Source of the DNA: Kiritimatiellia bacterium
Lineage (GTDB): Bacteria; Verrucomicrobiota; Kiritimatiellia; RFP12; UBA1067
Assembly: GCA_017563185.1 (NCBI GenBank)
Contig: JAFXIL010000067.1
Coordinates: forward strand, 1 to 41,801
Length of the DNA: 41,801 nt
Direction of reading: 5' to 3'
Within the stretch, counting starts at the first letter, position 1. Every line of letters starts with the position of its first letter. Positions 40,101 to 41,801 of the stretch are shown piece after piece. The notes under the pieces were generated by a model. That model made no database searches. It saw only the letters and a program-made list of their open reading frames with translations, and was not told the origin of the DNA. The translations under genes and the position numbers were made by a program.

Positions 40101-40465
40101 GGGTCGATGGCGGCGCGGCGGCGGGCGGCGCGCAGTTCGCGCTGGTGGTTCTCCTCGGCCTCGGGATCCGTCATGCGGCACATCAGATAAAGCGCCACGG
40201 CCACGACGTGCGGACATATCATGCCGAGCTGCTGGTTGGTGCGGCAGGGGCAGTGCGACTTCACGTGGCCTTCTGGAGAGAGCGTGAAGCCGGTTGGCAT
40301 GTCCCATCCGCTGGACTGCGAAATCTTGCCTGTCGCCTTGCGCGCGGCGTCGTTCCATTCTGCCGAGACCACCTGCCCGTGCGCGGCGATCGCAACGGCC
40401 TGGTTGAAAACGTCCGCGCCGCCCCATCCGGCCAGGATCTTCTCGTTGAAGTCGCGCGGCGTCAC
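37169..40465 (-). CDS. SWIM zinc-finger SNF2-family helicase/ATPase
   Basis: This 1098-residue DNA-dependent ATPase has an N-terminal SWIM finger (HCPCRTNQQLGMICPHVVAV, CxC...CxH). A long middle region without recognisable domains follows, then the SNF2 core: Q/loop LRPYQKEGVYWM, Walker A LADEMGLGKT, Walker B VVLDETQHIKN, motif III LTGTPVENS, and helicase-C motifs VLVFSQF, LFLISLHAGGTGLNLTGA and DQATDRAHRIGQ. It probably remodels or translocates on DNA in repair or transcription. The start codon is GTG, overlapping the tatD stop codon (GTGA). A 63-bp inverted-repeat element is inserted in frame at about residues 901-921, in the linker between RLRQVASHLELL and SGKLEVFFEML. Motifs on both sides are intact, so the protein is probably active. 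Confidence 0.93.
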   Translation of the reverse strand: MTPRDFNEKILAGWGGADVFNQAVAIAAHGQVVSAEWNDAARKATGKISQSSGWDMPTGFTLSPEGHVKSHCPCRTNQQLGMICPHVVAVALYLMCRMTDPEAEENHQRELRAARRRAAIDPSAYILRSPKGVPMRIDLSWNEATFRDEFYAGGVKTTFALVDKAGVRHSPDDPRLREAPGVYLSPAACNLLDVLEDICEGPATPEMVLSPGDFLNIVELRAKGDPVRSVLRAEFFEESGSFALYPWADLPFEHVASCDRFFVHGRKGFVWSRPLGEAGPGRGTFTPLANVLQDAFRTLYQHDEVIPREAMASFILGNLPVLRRVCDVQISPDEDLFRFVPDKPVIKLCVAGSRASLGADIYAVYGSREIRCCNPAGPYDICRPDPDDMLLYHTRNLAAEQAAVKTLEALGFEKDGDSRRRFITEPRDVLNFLGGGAPSLARSGWKVIFSEQLDEMVDSMGHVIALVDVADVPGSKDGAFEVGCTFDDGGRNIPPAEIQAAINRGDSYLMRNGETLLLDSDAVAQMRRVFADCPSSAGAKPGHFRVASLYAPYVRASLDVIADAVELDDAPAPNWRETAAKRNRDPGAKWEKVDLGPLENTLRPYQKEGVYWMRFLERSGLSGLLADEMGLGKTLQTLTWISLARTDPEARGKPALVVCPTSLVQNWAAEAEKFTPWMKRLVVSGPNRAETFDSIQSHDLVITSYALLQRDLEAAYLDKTFSVVVLDETQHIKNRQTRNARAAKRLESVQKLVLTGTPVENSVADVWSIFDFLMPDYLGRYEEFKATTQEPIEAGGQEGRAEQERLHRKLHPFILRRLKKSVAKDLPDKIVKVAYCPMTITQQSWYNRLLADARGKIGDMVKAKGFAKSRMEILALLMRLRQVASHLELLKEYREQHPGISHRGTETQRGDGGLRASESLCEKNSQDLSGKLEVFFEMLDEAMDGGHRVLVFSQFVTMLTILRRELEARGITYCYLDGETKDRLGECRRFNTDESIPLFLISLHAGGTGLNLTGADMVVHFDPWWNPAVEDQATDRAHRIGQKKTVYVVKMIAENSVEERVLALQKKKQLVIDATVGTTDADAVQKLTYDDIRAIVGL
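37703..37765. repeat. In-frame inverted-repeat element inside the SNF2 helicase gene
   Basis: Arms at 37703-37726 (ACACAGAGACTCGGAGGCAC and four more bases) and 37739-37765 flank a C-rich centre. Perfect 12-bp ends, TCTCACACAGAG and CTCTGTGTGAGA, bound a 69-bp unit (37699-37767). It is the second copy of the purL element, with a centre 11 bp shorter. It is translated as HRGTETQRGDGGLRASESLC. The second translated arm is read in the same frame as in purL (LRAS-SL), while the first is read in a different frame. Confidence 0.85.
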
Positions 40466-41136
40466 GCAAGAGCCTCCGTGAAGCGGCGGGCGTTGACGTC
40501 GAGAGCACGCTCCAGATCCGCCGCATCGACTCCGCGAATCTCGGCGAGCTTCGCGTAGATGAGCCGAAGCGTCTCCGCGCGTGAAGGCGCGCCGTCCTGC
40601 GGCGCGGCGGATTCGTCCATGTCGGTCTCGATCAGCAGGCGCTCAAGCGGAATGGACTTCGCCATCGCGCGGTAGTTCACCGCATGGTCGTTGAGAAGCG
40701 CCGGACCCATCGAGACGAAGCCGTTCATCGCGAAGATCTGCGGCAGCAGCCCTTCGCTGCGCGAGAAGCCGTGGAAGAGAAAAGCGGGAATCCTGCCGGC
40801 GTGCGGCACGCACGCCTTCACCACCTCGCCCCAGCACTTCGCGCCGTGCAGCACTGCCGGGCGCGCAAGCGCGGCGGCGAGGGCGAGCTGGCGCTCGAAC
40901 GCGGCGCGCTGCGCCAGTGGGATGGTCTTCGCGCGCAGACGGTCGAGCCCGATCTCGCCAACTCCCGCATGGACATTCTGCGCAAGGTCTGCCTCAACCC
41001 CGGCGACCACCGCACCGACGCCTTCGCACTGCATGTCGCCCGTCTGCCAGGGGTGGACGCCGCAGAAGCGCCACTCGCGCCCGTCGAGCGAAAGATATGC
41101 GTCGTAGACGTTGCGGTGGAAATGGGCGTCCGTCAT
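40462..41136 (-). CDS. TatD-family metal-dependent hydrolase/DNase
   Basis: The 224-residue protein has the amidohydrolase-type TatD fold. Metal ligands can be followed along the sequence: DAHFH (HxH near the N-terminus), VGEIGLDRL (Glu), AVLHGAKCWG (His), FLFHGFSRS (His) and IETDMDE (Asp). It is shorter than E. coli TatD (about 260 residues). TatD proteins are 3'-5' exonucleases or related phosphoesterases in DNA repair and degradation. The ATG at 41136 gives the natural TDAHFH start; a TTG two codons earlier is possible. It overlaps the SNF2 start codon by GTGA, so a linked role in DNA processing is plausible. Confidence 0.88.
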   Translation of the reverse strand: MTDAHFHRNVYDAYLSLDGREWRFCGVHPWQTGDMQCEGVGAVVAGVEADLAQNVHAGVGEIGLDRLRAKTIPLAQRAAFERQLALAAALARPAVLHGAKCWGEVVKACVPHAGRIPAFLFHGFSRSEGLLPQIFAMNGFVSMGPALLNDHAVNYRAMAKSIPLERLLIETDMDESAAPQDGAPSRAETLRLIYAKLAEIRGVDAADLERALDVNARRFTEALA

Positions 41137-41138
41137 CT

Positions 41139-41777
41139 TCAATGCACGGCCGCCACGGGCCAGAACGTGAGTGTGAAACCGCCGCCGCGCTGAAGTTCGA
41201 GGCGGATGCGCGCGTCAGGCGGCACGCCTGTGATCGTCTCGCGCACCATGCCCGCGGCCTGGGCTTCAGGGGTGTCTTTGGAATTTGGGTCGCGGACGAC
41301 TTCCACGATGTAATCTTCGTAGCGGGGTGCGGTCTTGGGCAGCTGCAGGTAGAGGTCTTCGAACCTGAACGTGAGCGCGGTTGGCTCCACGGCGAACGCG
41401 GCGGCCTTCCACACGTCCTTGTAGCGGCGGGCGCACACCACGAAGTCTCCCGGCTCGCCTCGCATCACGCGGAATGCGTCGGCGCGCTGCGAGGATGCGT
41501 TCTGGCCGGTGAAGACGAGAAACGCCTCGCACGCGGCGGGCGTAACGCCGGGGCCGAAGGACGGCTTGGGCAGCGGCTCGCGCACGAACGGCACCACGGC
41601 GAACGCCGCGGTGAGAAGATCCTTGCCGTCCTCAAGATCGAGCGACGCGACGGGAGGTTCGATCTCAAGGCGCGCCTCGGCGAGATCCGCCGGACGCGTC
41701 CACGCAAGCGGCGGCAGGTTGGGGCTGGACGCCTTCAGCACGCCCTCGTGCCACTCTAGCTTTGCCAGCGGTTCCAT
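41139..41777 (-). CDS. Hypothetical protein (5' end possibly beyond the window)
   Basis: A 212-residue soluble protein reads from the ATG at 41777. The frame stays open to the right edge, so the true start may lie outside the window. I do not recognise a family. Tryptophan- and proline-rich segments such as LEWHEGVLKASSPNLPPLAW, repeated beta-like stretches (FRFEDLYLQLP, YEDYIVEVVRDPNS) and the C-terminus GGGFTLTFWPVAAVH suggest a beta-sandwich. No signal peptide is seen from this start. It ends 2 nt before the tatD start codon and is probably in one operon with tatD and the SNF2 gene. Confidence 0.6.
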   Translation of the reverse strand: MEPLAKLEWHEGVLKASSPNLPPLAWTRPADLAEARLEIEPPVASLDLEDGKDLLTAAFAVVPFVREPLPKPSFGPGVTPAACEAFLVFTGQNASSQRADAFRVMRGEPGDFVVCARRYKDVWKAAAFAVEPTALTFRFEDLYLQLPKTAPRYEDYIVEVVRDPNSKDTPEAQAAGMVRETITGVPPDARIRLELQRGGGFTLTFWPVAAVH

Positions 41778-41801
41778 CTTAGCCAAACTTGAGTCCGTCG
41801 A

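Noticed and set aside
1-41801. tRNA, rRNA, riboswitch or intact insertion sequence
   Set aside because: No cloverleaf, T-loop consensus, known aptamer core or transposase motif was noticed by eye; a covariance-model search was not possible.

Overview
The window is a GC-rich (roughly 60-65 %), gene-dense chromosomal stretch. It carries 22 supported protein genes, one doubtful small ORF and one decayed gene. Every intact gene but one lies on the minus strand. The mix suggests an uncultured Kiritimatiellota/Verrucomicrobiota-type bacterium, perhaps from an animal gut. The clues are secreted polysaccharide enzymes (GH28, GH2), two Tat-exported Gfo/Idh/MocA oxidoreductases, a hexuronate-type transporter, a giant secreted beta-strand repeat protein, a pseudo-polyketide-synthase operon and TGn-TATAAT promoters. 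That placement is inferred from gene content, not from a marker gene. No rRNA, tRNA, CRISPR array or intact transposase was seen.

Layout by coordinate (genes read right to left): 1-603 is the N-terminal part of a GH28 pectinase, cut by the window edge. 850-4276 is a tight cluster: unknown protein, ParA ATPase, DtxR/MntR-type regulator and hexuronate-type MFS permease. 4320-6199 holds queF and a Tat-exported oxidoreductase. 6277-9060 is a secreted GH2 enzyme with its own promoter. 9243-15342 is an operon driven by a near-consensus promoter: a ketosynthase-like protein, a 1113-residue acyltransferase/dehydratase/PPTase-like protein and a secreted propeller-like protein. 15467-17074 is a secreted LamG-like protein with a clear terminator. 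17201-20312 is paaK, a double-ACT protein and thrC. 20431-28993 is purL, xseB, hisS, a Sel1-repeat protein and ilvB. 29255-33931 is a 1558-residue secreted repeat protein. 34199-35134 is an outer-membrane barrel. 35201-35668 is an Rhs remnant. 35791-37155 is the only plus-strand gene, a second Tat oxidoreductase. 37169-41777 is an unknown protein, a TatD hydrolase and a SWIM/SNF2 helicase.

How the genes fit together: the housekeeping genes cover purine synthesis, His-tRNA charging, branched-chain amino acid and threonine synthesis, queuosine synthesis and DNA repair. The accessory genes point to breakdown of plant or host glycans (pectin or uronate import, GH2, exported oxidoreductases) and display of large surface proteins.

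The two most unusual observations are these. First, a small GC-rich inverted-repeat element sits in frame inside two unrelated essential-type genes, purL and the SNF2 helicase, each time in an interdomain linker. Second, the KS/AT/DH-like operon has lost essentially every catalytic residue of its ketosynthase, acyltransferase and dehydratase parts while keeping an intact-looking phosphopantetheinyl transferase. Both calls come from reading motifs by eye and need alignment or structure prediction to confirm.
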